NCBI GenBank assembly: GCA_030149365.1
Contig: JASBRP010000051.1
Span: 62,001 to 126,000, forward strand
DNA length: 64,000 nt
DNA from: Solimonas sp.
GTDB taxonomy: Bacteria; Pseudomonadota; Gammaproteobacteria; Nevskiales; Nevskiaceae
Reading direction: 5' to 3'
Shown here: piece after piece, positions 31,383 to 39,975 of the stretch
How positions within the stretch are numbered: the first letter of the stretch is position 1
Layout of the letters: every line of letters begins with the position of its first letter
Notes under the pieces: model-generated
What the model was told of the DNA's origin: nothing
The model's input: the letters and a program-made list of their open reading frames with translations, nothing else
Databases searched by the model: none
Program-made: the position numbers and the translations under genes

Positions 31383-32471
31383 ATGACAAGTTTCCCTAAG
31401 GGGCGGGCAACCGCCCCCTTTTTTTGTGCCTGCTCACTGACGCTGCTCGCGCTTCCAGCTCGTGCATGGACGCCCTATTTCGAGCTGGATGCCTTTGCCC
31501 ATGCGGAGCCAGTTGCCGTACACGATTACCTCAACGACTGGAAGGGTTCTCTAGACGGAGGATCCGATGCAGTAACGCACAATCGTATTGAGATAGGGGT
31601 ACGCAATGACGCATGGTCCGTAGGCTACGTCCAAAAGTACGACTACGAGATCAAGGCATCCCGTGACGCCGCGATCCTTTATCACCAGATCAAGAACAAG
31701 CAGGACCTCACTCCGGGAACGGTCTATAACCTGAACCTGCGTGCCTTTCACAACCGCAGTCAGGGCCTACGGTTGGCACGTAGGCACTCCCGGGGAGAGC
31801 TTGATATCGAAGCCGGCCTGACGGTCCTAAGCGGCCAGGCCCTGATCGATGGCTCCATCCACGGGGTTGGGAGTGCAATAAACTCAAACGAGTACGCCTA
31901 TAACGCTTCCGTCAGCTATCACTACAATGAAGACGTTCTGTTTGATCGCAATGTACGCGGCCCATCGGGAGAAGGGTTCTCTCTGGATCTGGCGATCAAC
32001 TACCGATTCTCCAATCAGTGGAACCTGGCCTTGTCAGGCAGCGATCTGCTGGGATTTCTCTATTGGCGTGACGCCCCCGCCACATCGGCCGTTGCAACCT
32101 CCGACACCCAGGAGTTCGATGCAGATGGCTATCTAAGATTCCGGCCAACGCTCACGGGGCTCGAGTTCAACGAGGACTACCGGCAACGCTTGCACGCTCG
32201 GGGCCGAGCAGCCCTTCAGTGGCAGGCGCTGCAGGGGACACGCTTGGACGTGAAGCTGCGCATGACGGAAGTAGAATCCTACCCTAGCCTTTCCATCTCG
32301 CAGCAGTTAGCCCATTCCGTTCTGTTGGACCTGGAATGGATGCCGAGCCTTGATGCCGTCGGCGCGGGCTTGCACTGGCACCACCTTCGCCTATCTGTTC
32401 TCAGTGATGCGTGGCGGTTCGAGGATGCGCATGTTCTTCAACTGCAGCTGGGCTGGATGCATCGATTCTAG
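31383..32471 (+). CDS. Outer-membrane beta-barrel protein
   Basis: A 362-aa protein from ATG 31383, 19 bases after the lipoprotein stop. A signal peptide ends near ALPARA, and the mature part shows alternating hydrophobic beta-strands (NRIEIGVRNDAWSVGYVQKY) with a C-terminal GWMHRF, the aromatic end recognised by the BAM complex. No porin family is recognised. A terminator hairpin overlaps the first 14 codons, so expression may be attenuated relative to the lipoprotein. A start further downstream would lose the signal peptide. Confidence 0.65.
   Translation: MTSFPKGRATAPFFCACSLTLLALPARAWTPYFELDAFAHAEPVAVHDYLNDWKGSLDGGSDAVTHNRIEIGVRNDAWSVGYVQKYDYEIKASRDAAILYHQIKNKQDLTPGTVYNLNLRAFHNRSQGLRLARRHSRGELDIEAGLTVLSGQALIDGSIHGVGSAINSNEYAYNASVSYHYNEDVLFDRNVRGPSGEGFSLDLAINYRFSNQWNLALSGSDLLGFLYWRDAPATSAVATSDTQEFDADGYLRFRPTLTGLEFNEDYRQRLHARGRAALQWQALQGTRLDVKLRMTEVESYPSLSISQQLAHSVLLDLEWMPSLDAVGAGLHWHHLRLSVLSDAWRFEDAHVLQLQLGWMHRF
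31399..31425 (+). terminator. Terminator or attenuator inside the barrel gene start
   Basis: Stem GGGGCGG (31400-31406) pairs with CCGCCCC (31411-31417) across a GCAA loop and is followed by seven Ts (31419-31425). It begins only 17 bases after the ATG of the barrel gene, so it lies within its signal-peptide codons and could limit read-through from the lipoprotein gene. Confidence 0.8.
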
Positions 32472-32824
32472 AAGAGAGTGGTTATGCAGCCGACACTGCT
32501 GCTCCCCAATTAGCTCCTCTGTAACGCGAACCTGAGCCTTCCCAGCATGGATCGGCGGGCGGGACTGATCCCCATATACCGGTTCCGAATCTGGTACGTC
32601 TATTCGAATGGCATGGGCCGGTTTTCGGAAGCCTTCAACGGCGGCTCTATAGCAGCCGTTTGCCGCGATGAGTGTCCATTCACCTTTCTGCCGCCCTGCA
32701 GGGCGAAGCCGCACCACCTGCGCTGACTTGGTGGGCGCTGGGTGTTCTGCTGTCCGGCTTCTTGAATGTTTCAGTGCAACTATCCGCGCTGTCAGCGGAC
32801 ATCAAATGTCGCCTAGCACTGCTC
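32472..32824. other. Gene-free stretch
   Basis: No convincing gene, repeat or terminator was seen. Overlapping minus-strand ORFs (to 32717 and 33042) are Arg/Ser-rich and look like frame shadows. Confidence 0.4.
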
Positions 32825-33052
32825 TCAGCGTCTGCACTTTGCGCAACCCCATCCCCCACATCGCCTGCAGTTGGTGAGTTCGGGCACTGCCTTGTAAAGC
32901 TTCCGCCGGTCCTTCCCATTGTCCTCCTCTGGAGGCCACCAGCCGAACTTCCCGGTGGTGCCACATCGTGTGCATCGCAGCCGGAAGTAATGCGACGCCG
33001 GCAGTTCCCGCATGCCGGGATTGCCGAAGTAGTTACGCCCAATGTGCGTCAT
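32825..33052 (-). CDS. Possible small zinc-ribbon protein
   Basis: A 75-aa ORF from ATG 33052 (33097 gives 90 aa). It has three Cys pairs, RCTRCG, NCRRCG and GCAKCRR, spaced like a double zinc ribbon, with GKFGWWPPEEDNG between. No family name can be given and no clear ribosome binding site is visible. It diverges from the aminotransferase gene. Confidence 0.4.
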   Translation of the reverse strand: MTHIGRNYFGNPGMRELPASHYFRLRCTRCGTTGKFGWWPPEEDNGKDRRKLYKAVPELTNCRRCGGWGCAKCRR

Positions 33053-33099
33053 CCCCAGGTGGTCAGTTTTCAACGAGCGGCAACATGCGAGGACCACAC

Positions 33100-34277
33100 A
33101 TGAACGCCCGCCAACTCGACAGGAAGTACTTCGGCCGACAAGGCGAACCCGAAGACGTCGTCGTCGGCCACTCGGCCGGCAGCTATCTCATCGACAGTCG
33201 CGGCCGCAAATACATCGACTTCATGATGGGCTGGTGTGTCGGCAACCTTGGCTGGGGCAACACCGAAATCCGCGCGGCTGCGCGTACGTTCGACGGGCCG
33301 GAATACGTGCACCCGAACTATCTTTACCGCCCTTGGGCGGAGCTCGCTGAAATGCTCGCCCACATGACGCCCGGTGCGCTCGCCGTCTCCTACCGCACCA
33401 CAGGCGGAACTGAATCAGTCGAAGCCGCACTGCAGATCGCGATGGCCTACACCGGACGCGGTTCGTTCGTGTCCATCGAGGACAGCTACCACGGTAACTC
33501 CATCGGCGCGATGAGCATCGGCGCATCCGACAACCGTGAAAAGTTCAAGAGCCTCCTGCCCAACTGCCACAAGATCGAGACGCCGCTGGATGCGAGGGCT
33601 CTCGGAAAAGTCGAGACGCTGCTGAAGAAGCGCGACGTTGCCGCCTTCATCATGGAGCCGATCATCTGCAACCTCGGCGCCCTCGTTCCCGAGGCTGATT
33701 TCGTTCGCGGCGTACGCAAACTTTGCACGCGCTACGGCACGCTTTTCATCGCAGACGAAGTCGCCACCGGGTTTGGCCGAACCGGGACGCTCTTCGCTTG
33801 CGAGCACTTCGGGCTCGAGCCTGACGTGCTGTGTATGGCGAAAGCCATTACGGGTGGCTACGGCGGGATGGGCGCGGTCATCACCACCTCCAAGATCGCG
33901 AAGGCCATCAAAGGACGCTTCGGCATGTATTCCACCTACGGCTGGCACCCGCGTGCCGTGGCGGTTGCGCTGGCTAACCTCCGTTACCTGAGCGCCATCG
34001 CAACACGCTTCTCAGGAACGCCAACACGCTGGGCGAATACTTTCTTGCGCGGCTCTCCGGGATGAGCTTCGACGGCAATGCCACCGTCCAAGGCAAGGGC
34101 CTCGCCATCGGCATCGAACTGAAAGACGAGGACTACGCGGGCAAAATCGGTGCTACGTGCAGGAAAGGCGGCTTGCTGATCTCCGCCGAAGAGAACGTCC
34201 TCATGCTGATGCCCGCCCTCACCATCGACCGCGCCACCTCCGAGCGCGGTCTCGACATCCTCGAAAGAGCCATTTAG
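33100..34277 (+). pseudogene. Class III aminotransferase, frameshifted
   Basis: The ORF from ATG 33100 (AGGA upstream) encodes a PLP-dependent class III aminotransferase with GGTESVEAALQIA, SYHGNSIGAMS, FIADEVATGFGRTG and the active-site AKAITGGYGGMG. It runs out of frame near 33993 and ends at 34065, while the next frame carries the expected C-terminus from RHRNTLLRNANTLGEY to the stop at 34277. A single missing C at about 33993 (CTGAGCGCC instead of CTGAGCCGCC) joins both parts. The repaired protein would be about 393 aa, normal for 2,2-dialkylglycine decarboxylase or acetylornithine/putrescine aminotransferase relatives. The break is either real decay or a sequencing error. Confidence 0.85.
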
Positions 34278-34294
34278 CGACGCGGCGCCGACCA

Positions 34295-34912
34295 TCAGGC
34301 GGCGAGCTTCTCCGCTTCTATGTTCAGCATCTCCATGTCGGGTACGGAGCCCAGCAGCGTGAGCGCGTGCTTCGCCAGCTCTCGCGGCACGTGCCCCACC
34401 AGATGGGAAAAGCGGCCGCCGTTGTCCGGAAATACGTCGAATATTCCGTATCCACCTTCGGAAGTGTGGATCGCGAACCACGCGGTGGTTTTCGGCTCTT
34501 CCTTCACCAGGTTCTCGGCATCGCGCAGGAAGCTTTCGACCTCCTGCTCAAGACCCGCCTTGGCCTTGAAGGTGAGCAGCAGCCCCTTGGTGTCCTGCTG
34601 CGGGACGCTGCCCACAGGCAGCTTGCTGGCGAGCACGTCCAGTTTCTGGATGCGCGGCGTCCGCGAGAAGAGCTTTTCGCCGCGCGCTTGCAGCCCCTTT
34701 GCGACCTCACCGGCCAAGTGCGCATCGCGGCTGGCGTCGTCCGGAAAGACATCGAAGATCCCGTACTCGCCCCGCCCAAACCGAACGGCGAACCACGCGG
34801 TGGTGCCGGCTTCCTTTTGCACGAGGGGTAGCGACGATCGGAGGAAATCCTCCACCGCCGACTCTTCGCCTGGCTTGGCTTCCAGGCGAACCAGCAGGCC
34901 ACGGGTAATCAT
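34295..34912 (-). CDS. Tandem ABM-fold protein
   Basis: A 205-aa protein made of two similar halves: TTAWFAVRFGRGEYGIFDV near residue 40 and TTAWFAIHTSEGGYGIFDV near residue 140. Each is a ferredoxin-like ABM (antibiotic biosynthesis monooxygenase) unit that normally dimerises, so the duplication makes an intramolecular dimer. GGAGG precedes ATG 34912. The function is unknown; such folds act as small monooxygenases, stress proteins or carriers. A separate single-unit relative lies at 36421-36726. Confidence 0.7.
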   Translation of the reverse strand: MITRGLLVRLEAKPGEESAVEDFLRSSLPLVQKEAGTTAWFAVRFGRGEYGIFDVFPDDASRDAHLAGEVAKGLQARGEKLFSRTPRIQKLDVLASKLPVGSVPQQDTKGLLLTFKAKAGLEQEVESFLRDAENLVKEEPKTTAWFAIHTSEGGYGIFDVFPDNGGRFSHLVGHVPRELAKHALTLLGSVPDMEMLNIEAEKLAA

Positions 34913-35297
34913 CTCGCACCTCCGGGAAATTGAACGACAGGTCCCGCGCTGCCGGGTTACATAGACAGCGCAGGGGTGTTTCCGTTCCCTCGGGCGCGCG
35001 CCCGTCGCCCTCCCTCGTCACGCGTTTGTGGCGTTCGAACGTCTCTCCGAACTGGGCAAGTCGTCGCTCGTTCGGAACTCGTCGCCGCCGCGGATTGGAT
35101 CATCGACATCGGCCGGCCGCCAGCCACCGAGGCGGCCGCATCGTCACGGCTGCCCCCGGAAGAAGTCGCTCGTTCGCAAGAGAGCGGTCCGGCCATGTGT
35201 CGCCGCAATGTTGCAGTCAGGGCCGTGTCGACAGCACGCCCGTCCGCTCGCGTTGGATCGGCGACCTTCCAAAGTCGGACCGCCAATGGCGACTTTG

Positions 35298-35318
35298 GGC
35301 TGATCAGCGACTGTCGCT
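35298..35318. repeat. Intact copy of the sequence interrupted by the IS
   Basis: These 21 bases, beginning GGCTGATCAGC, are identical to 39514-39534 at the right junction of the IS1182-family element. The preceding CTTTGGGCT also matches the IS's left flank. They belong to a longer repetitive stretch in the gene-free region 34913-35429, in which GGCTGATCAG recurs at 35357. No gene is convincing in that region. Confidence 0.8.
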
Positions 35319-35429
35319 GAGGTGCCAGAAGCGGTCCTTCAAGTCGAGTTGCTCTGGCTGATCAGCCGCACTAAACCGCTAGTCGGCATTTAGGGTTTGA
35401 CCTTCTGGAGCTGCAGGCCCGAGACCTGG

Positions 35430-35657
35430 CTACTTTCTCCAATAGTTGTTTGCGGCTGCGATCGTGGCGAACTCGATGGCGACCGTTTGGCCGACCTGCA
35501 GTAAAGCCATCGCGTCGTTCGCATAGACATCGCGCAGCCTGGATCGCACCGCGTCATCCGGTTGCGTGGTTTTGATGACCAGCCTGGATATCGTCATGGC
35601 AAGCTGGCGACCCTCCTCTGGCGTGGCGGTGATCAACGAATTGCCAGGGATCAGCAT
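35430..35657 (-). CDS. Small hypothetical protein (75 aa)
   Basis: A 75-aa ORF with an amphipathic helical pattern (GRQLAMTISRLVIK, SRLRDVYANDAMALLQ). No family is recognised and no ribosome binding site is clear. Its composition favours a coding sequence over chance. Confidence 0.4.
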   Translation of the reverse strand: MLIPGNSLITATPEEGRQLAMTISRLVIKTTQPDDAVRSRLRDVYANDAMALLQVGQTVAIEFATIAAANNYWRK

Positions 35658-35816
35658 GATGATTCTCGAGAGGATGGTTGAGCCTCAGATTTGTCCGACC
35701 GATTGCAAAGGGACACGCGATGGCCAGTCACTGCGGACCAAGGCCCCAGTGGCCTTGTACTGATCCACTGGGGCCGAGCAACGACAATCTGAGAAATTTG
35801 AGAAGCGATCAGCGGG

Positions 35817-36387
35817 TTACTGACCGGCTTTCCGGGTAAGCGGCAGGTTCTTCACCACCTCTTCGTGCGCCTTGAGGTCGCCGCAGACCGGCTGGCTCCA
35901 CTGGCCGGAGAAGGCAATCTGATCCACGCCGTTGGGGCCCAGGCCTACCGGCACGTAGTCGAGCTTCAAGCTGCTGCGCGTGCGCCAGCTGATGAAGTGA
36001 TCCGCACAACTGCTATCGCCCGAGGTGCCCAGCGCGCCAATCAGTACGCCCTTGGCGTTGTAGAGCGGCAGGCCGCCGCCGAAGACGTTAGGCCTTTTGC
36101 GCGGCGATCACGCGGCTGCCGGGCCACTGATCGCCCCAATTGTCGCCGGTGAAGGCGACAGCGCAGACCACGCCGGCGCGGTTCACCACCGCACCCCGCA
36201 TGTTGAGGCCGAAGGCGGCGTTCTTTTCTTTCTGCGCCGCTTGCAGTGCGGCTTTGAACTCGGCGTGCGTCGGCAGGCCCGCGCAGCTTTTGTCGGCGGC
36301 CAGCAGCTTGGCGGTGGCAGCGGGTGCGGCCTGGGCCGTCGTGGCCGTAGCGAGGGCAAGTGCGACCAGCGAGATGGTCGTTTTCAT
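35817..36387 (-). pseudogene. GlcG/HbpS-type haem-binding protein, frameshifted
   Basis: ATG 36387 begins a signal peptide (MKTTISLVALALATATTAQA), then LNMRGAVVNRAGVVCAVAFTG, the GlcG/HbpS (DUF336) pattern. The frame ends in TAA after residue 99. An extra base at about 36090 creates this stop: dropping it restores KANVFGGGLPLYNAKGVLIG and ALGTSGDSSCADH, the usual C-terminal half, up to a stop at 35817. The full protein would be about 190 aa. It is the second one-base break within 3 kb. Confidence 0.8.
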
Positions 36388-36420
36388 GAGTTCCGGTGCG
36401 GTGTTTCAGGTGAGGGGGAT

Positions 36421-36726
36421 TCAGAGACCCTTGGCGGCAACGAGCCGCATGGGGGCTATGTCGAGGGGCGCTGCGAGATGCGGTGGCACGGTGGCGATGA
36501 TCTGGGCGGCAGTGGTGTCGCGCAGGTGGTTGTCGCGTCCGGCGGCGTCCACGAACACATCGACGATATGGACGACGTCCGGGTTGGCCTCGGAGTGCAG
36601 CACCAGCCACAGCGGCATGGGGGTTTCCTTGAGGGCTTCCGGCAGGGCGGCACCGACCAGGCGGGCGACTTCCGCGCCCTTTCCGGGCTGGGCTTTGAAG
36701 GTGACGACGGCAGCGACGTGGCTCAT
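36421..36726 (-). CDS. ABM-fold protein (single unit)
   Basis: A 101-aa protein: VAAVVTFKAQPGKGAEVARL at the start and DVVHIVDVFVDAAGRDNHLR in the middle match the dimeric alpha-beta barrel of antibiotic biosynthesis monooxygenase-like proteins. GGAG precedes ATG 36726. It lies 33 bases upstream of the GlcG-like gene and is divergent from the AraC-type regulator, which may control both. Confidence 0.7.
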   Translation of the reverse strand: MSHVAAVVTFKAQPGKGAEVARLVGAALPEALKETPMPLWLVLHSEANPDVVHIVDVFVDAAGRDNHLRDTTAAQIIATVPPHLAAPLDIAPMRLVAAKGL

Positions 36727-36863
36727 GGGGTGCTCCGGCTAACGGTTTGGGAATACAGCGACTGCGGGGCGCAGTATGGACGTGTCCAACCTCCACCTGG
36801 CTGTGGCGGGTCGGACAATTAACCGGCAAAATCCGCCATCACTCCAAACCGCCGGAATCCGCC

Positions 36864-37862
36864 ATGCATGTCGTGCTGCTCGCCCTCGACGGTAACCTGC
36901 CCTCCGGTTTGGTCGGTCTCGCGGATATGTTCTGGCTGGCCGGCAAGGCGAGCGAGGGCCAACCCAAGGCGCGGCGCTGGCCGCTATGCGAGGTGATCGT
37001 CGCCAGTCCCGATGGCCGCGCCGTAACCGATGGCCGGGGCCGCCGGCTCGCCGTGGATGCCGCGCTCAAGGACATCCCCCGCGCCGACGCTGTGCTCATC
37101 CCCGGCCTCATGCCCGCCAGTGATGGCCTGCCGCCTCAAAACGCGCAGACCGCCAAGGCCGCCGCCTGGCTGCGCCAGCAGCACGCACACGGTGCTTACA
37201 TCTGCAGCAGCTGCGCGGGCGTGTTCGTGGTGGGCGAGGCCGGCCTGCTCAATGGCCGTCGCTGCACCACCACCTGGTGGCTGCACGACGAGCTCAAGCG
37301 CCGCTTTCCGAAAGCCGACCCGGCCTGGGGAAGCGCCCTGATCGAGGATGGCCGGGTGGTGACGGCAGGCGGCCCCTTGTCGTGGATTGATCTCGCCCTG
37401 CACACCATCCGCGTGCTGGCCGGGCCGGAGGCGGCGCGCACTGCCGCCGATTTCGCCGTGGTCGATACCGCGCCGTTGGCGCAGAGCGTGTATGTGCCGC
37501 CCAGCCACATGCAAGCGCATGATCCTTTTCTGCTGGCAGCCGAGAAAGCCGTGCGCAGTCACCGGGGCGACGCAGGACTGACACCGAGTGCGCTAGCCGC
37601 ACAGCTTTCCACCAGCGAGCGCACCTTGCACCGGCGTCTGAAGAATCTTGGACTGGAGTCGCCCAAGGGTTTTATTACCCGCGTGCAATTGGAGACCGCC
37701 CGCACCCTGCTGGAAACCAGCCGCACCGCGGTCAAGGCCGTAGCGCAGCATTGCGGCTGGCGTGATGAGGGCAGCTTCCGCCGCGCCTTCGTGCGGCATA
37801 CGGGCATGACACCCACGGCCTATCGTGCATGGATAGGAAGACGAGGCGGAATGGACGGGTAG
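36864..37862 (+). CDS. GATase1-like/AraC family transcription regulator
   Basis: A 332-aa regulator. Residues 1-190 form a DJ-1/PfpI-like domain with the Cys nucleophile region CSSCAGVFVVGEAGLL, and residues about 215-330 form the AraC double HTH (LSTSERTLHRRLKNLGL, AVAQHCGWRDEGSFRRAF, TGMTPTAYR). This architecture is shared with regulators such as GlxA/FtrA/ArgR-like proteins. It diverges from the ABM/GlcG genes, its most likely targets. Confidence 0.8.
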   Translation: MHVVLLALDGNLPSGLVGLADMFWLAGKASEGQPKARRWPLCEVIVASPDGRAVTDGRGRRLAVDAALKDIPRADAVLIPGLMPASDGLPPQNAQTAKAAAWLRQQHAHGAYICSSCAGVFVVGEAGLLNGRRCTTTWWLHDELKRRFPKADPAWGSALIEDGRVVTAGGPLSWIDLALHTIRVLAGPEAARTAADFAVVDTAPLAQSVYVPPSHMQAHDPFLLAAEKAVRSHRGDAGLTPSALAAQLSTSERTLHRRLKNLGLESPKGFITRVQLETARTLLETSRTAVKAVAQHCGWRDEGSFRRAFVRHTGMTPTAYRAWIGRRGGMDG

Positions 37863-37891
37863 AGACGTACGCTAAACGTCTGCTTTGGGCT

Positions 37892-39513
37892 GAGGCTGTG
37901 TGAAAACGCGCAAAATGGCATCGGCTAGGCACAGTCACAGAGTGACGCCGATTGTCACGCGAGTTACTGCTTCTAGCGCATCAAAGAATCTAAAACACGC
38001 AGACAGGCTGCGTCATGCCCTGATCATCCCCATCAGTCCCTTCGTTCCGAAGATGCTTACTGCTCTGGTCAGGTTGTAAGCCAAGACATGCAGGCTCATC
38101 TCTGTTCTGACGTTCGGCAGGGTCCGAGTCAGGAAATGCGTCGCCCCCATCCAGGATTTCAGAGTGGCGAAGGGATGCTCGACGGTCTGTCGTCGCATGC
38201 GCGTCACGGCCGGCATCCGATCCAGCCGCTTCTGCATGGCGTCGACGACGTGCTCATTCTCCCACCGGTTGATCCTTCGGTACTGGCCCGTCGTGCATCG
38301 AGGCTTCAGGGAGCAGCGCGGGCATGCGGATGACCAGTATTTGCGAATGGTCAGTCCGCTTTCGATCGTCTCGCAGCGGAAGATCGCCTTCTCCCCGGAC
38401 GGACAGCGAAACTCATCCTTCTGCGGCAGGTAGTGGAAGTCCCGTTTGTCGAACAACCCACGCGCCCGGTTGTTGGACGTCATCGTCTTGGGCACCAGCG
38501 GCGTGATGCCGTGCTCTTCGCAGTCCAGTATCTGTGGACCGCTGAAGTAGCCTCGATCCGCCAGTGCCTTGAGCTTCTTCGATCCGATGGTTTCTCGGGC
38601 CTGTTGCGCCATCGGAGACAGCATGGTTCTGTCGTGCCCGAGATTCGTTACTTCGTGGGCGACGATCAGATGATGCTTGGTGTCGACCGCAGTCTGGACA
38701 TTGTAGCCAACCATGGCCGTTCCCTTGCCGCTGGTGGCAATGCAACGCGCGTCCGGGTCGGTCAGTGAGATCTGGCCGTCGGGTGAGTTGCGAATCTGCT
38801 CTTCGAGAGAAGCCAATTCCTTCATCCGGCTGCGGATCGAGCGGATCTTGTGCTTCACGTGGGCAATGCGGGCCTCGGTGACGCGACTCGGCTCGCGATC
38901 GGCGCGATCAAGCTCTTCGAGGTAGCGGCCGACACTGTTCTCCAACTGCTCGATGCGAGCCTGCAGCTTGCGCTCGCTGAAGTTGCGGTCGGTGTTGTTC
39001 ACCGCTTTGAACTTGCTACCGTCGATCGCGACCACCGCCTCCGCGAACAGCTTGAGGCTCCGGCACAGTGACACGAATTGCGCACAGGTCCGGCGCAGAG
39101 CAGGACCGTTGTCGCGGCGGAAGTCGGCGATGGTCTTGAAGTCCGGTGACAGCCGGCCGGTCAGCCAGATCAATTCCAGGTTGCGCTGTGTCTCCCGTTC
39201 CAGCCGGCGGCTCGACTGGACGCGGTTCATGTATCCGTAGATATAGAGTCGGAGCAGCGTTGCAGGGTGATAGCCAGGGCGGCCAGTGTCCTCTGCGTGG
39301 ACGCCATCGAACCCCAGCTTAGCGAGATCCAGCTCGTCGACGAAGGCATCGATCACTCGAACCGGGTTGTCCTCGCCGATGTAATCATCAAGACGCTCTG
39401 GGAAGAGGACGCTTTGCGTTCTGTCTTCACCTTCGATGGAGCGGCTCATCCGATTCTCCGTCTCCGCAGACGGAGTTTGCCCAGCAAGCTTTAGGCCGTT
39501 TTCACACAGCCTC
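37892..39513 (-). mobile_element. Complete IS1182-family insertion sequence
   Basis: A 1622-bp element with 17-bp perfect terminal inverted repeats, GAGGCTGTGTGAAAACG, at 37892-37908 and 39497-39513. It is flanked by the 4-bp direct repeat GGCT (37888-37891 and 39514-39517). Removing it and one GGCT restores CTTTGGGCTGATCAGC, identical to 35293-35308. The transposase fills most of it and is intact, so the insertion looks recent. Confidence 0.9.
38013..39449 (-). CDS. IS1182-family transposase
   Basis: A 478-aa DDE transposase. The N-terminal domain (LPERLDDYIGEDNPVRVIDAF in outline; GYHPATLLRLYIYG) is the InsH-like part; then AIDGSKFKAVN gives the first Asp, ADRGYFSG the second and TVEHPFATLKSW the Glu region. 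A Cys-rich segment (CPRCSLKPRC) is typical of this family. No frameshift is present. It is bounded by the terminal repeats of the element. Confidence 0.9.
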   Translation of the reverse strand: MSRSIEGEDRTQSVLFPERLDDYIGEDNPVRVIDAFVDELDLAKLGFDGVHAEDTGRPGYHPATLLRLYIYGYMNRVQSSRRLERETQRNLELIWLTGRLSPDFKTIADFRRDNGPALRRTCAQFVSLCRSLKLFAEAVVAIDGSKFKAVNNTDRNFSERKLQARIEQLENSVGRYLEELDRADREPSRVTEARIAHVKHKIRSIRSRMKELASLEEQIRNSPDGQISLTDPDARCIATSGKGTAMVGYNVQTAVDTKHHLIVAHEVTNLGHDRTMLSPMAQQARETIGSKKLKALADRGYFSGPQILDCEEHGITPLVPKTMTSNNRARGLFDKRDFHYLPQKDEFRCPSGEKAIFRCETIESGLTIRKYWSSACPRCSLKPRCTTGQYRRINRWENEHVVDAMQKRLDRMPAVTRMRRQTVEHPFATLKSWMGATHFLTRTLPNVRTEMSLHVLAYNLTRAVSIFGTKGLMGMIRA

Positions 39514-39668
39514 GGCTGATCAGCGACTGTCGCTTAAGTGTCAGTTATCGCCTTCGAAAATGACCGCCTCCGAGAGGCTCGGATGAAGACCTAAGGGCAC
39601 ATGCGTATATGGGCGGGAGAAGCGAAGTGGCCGTCTCGCTTGCTCGGCCTCCTGCTACAACGTGATGC

Positions 39669-39929
39669 CTATGCATGCCAGGATGAGTAGGCTTCCTCAC
39701 CAGCATCAAACCTTCTCACGGCATCCAGGCGCGACCCTACTCCCAGCTTCGAGTAAAGATTCTTTCGATGAAACTTGATGGTGTTGATTGACACCCCCAA
39801 CGCCTTTGCAGTCTCGAGAGCGGTCAACCCGTCCCGCAAGGCTTGGAAGACGAGCTTCTCACGGTTCGTCAGGACCTCTACTCTTACTCTGGAGTTGCGA
39901 CCACGCAAACCGATCCCAGCAAATGACAT
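39669..39929 (-). CDS. Stand-alone LuxR-type HTH protein
   Basis: An 86-aa protein from ATG 39929 (ATG 40010 would overlap the isomerase gene). It consists almost only of a LuxR/GerE DNA-binding domain: VLTNREKLVFQALRDG, ALGVSINTIKFHRKNLYSKL, GSRLDAVRRF. There is no sensory or receiver domain. It may be the C-terminal remnant of a MalT- or NarL-type regulator or a genuine short regulator, and it lies directly after the gentisate operon on the same strand. Confidence 0.6.
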   Translation of the reverse strand: MSFAGIGLRGRNSRVRVEVLTNREKLVFQALRDGLTALETAKALGVSINTIKFHRKNLYSKLGVGSRLDAVRRFDAGEEAYSSWHA

Positions 39930-39975
39930 CGAAGTTTCCCGGTCAGGAACATTAAGTGCCGGCTGCCGGCTCGCA

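Noticed and set aside
32391..33042. Minus-strand ORFs of 108 and 120 aa
   Set aside because: Overlap each other and the barrel gene end, with no motif or start signal.
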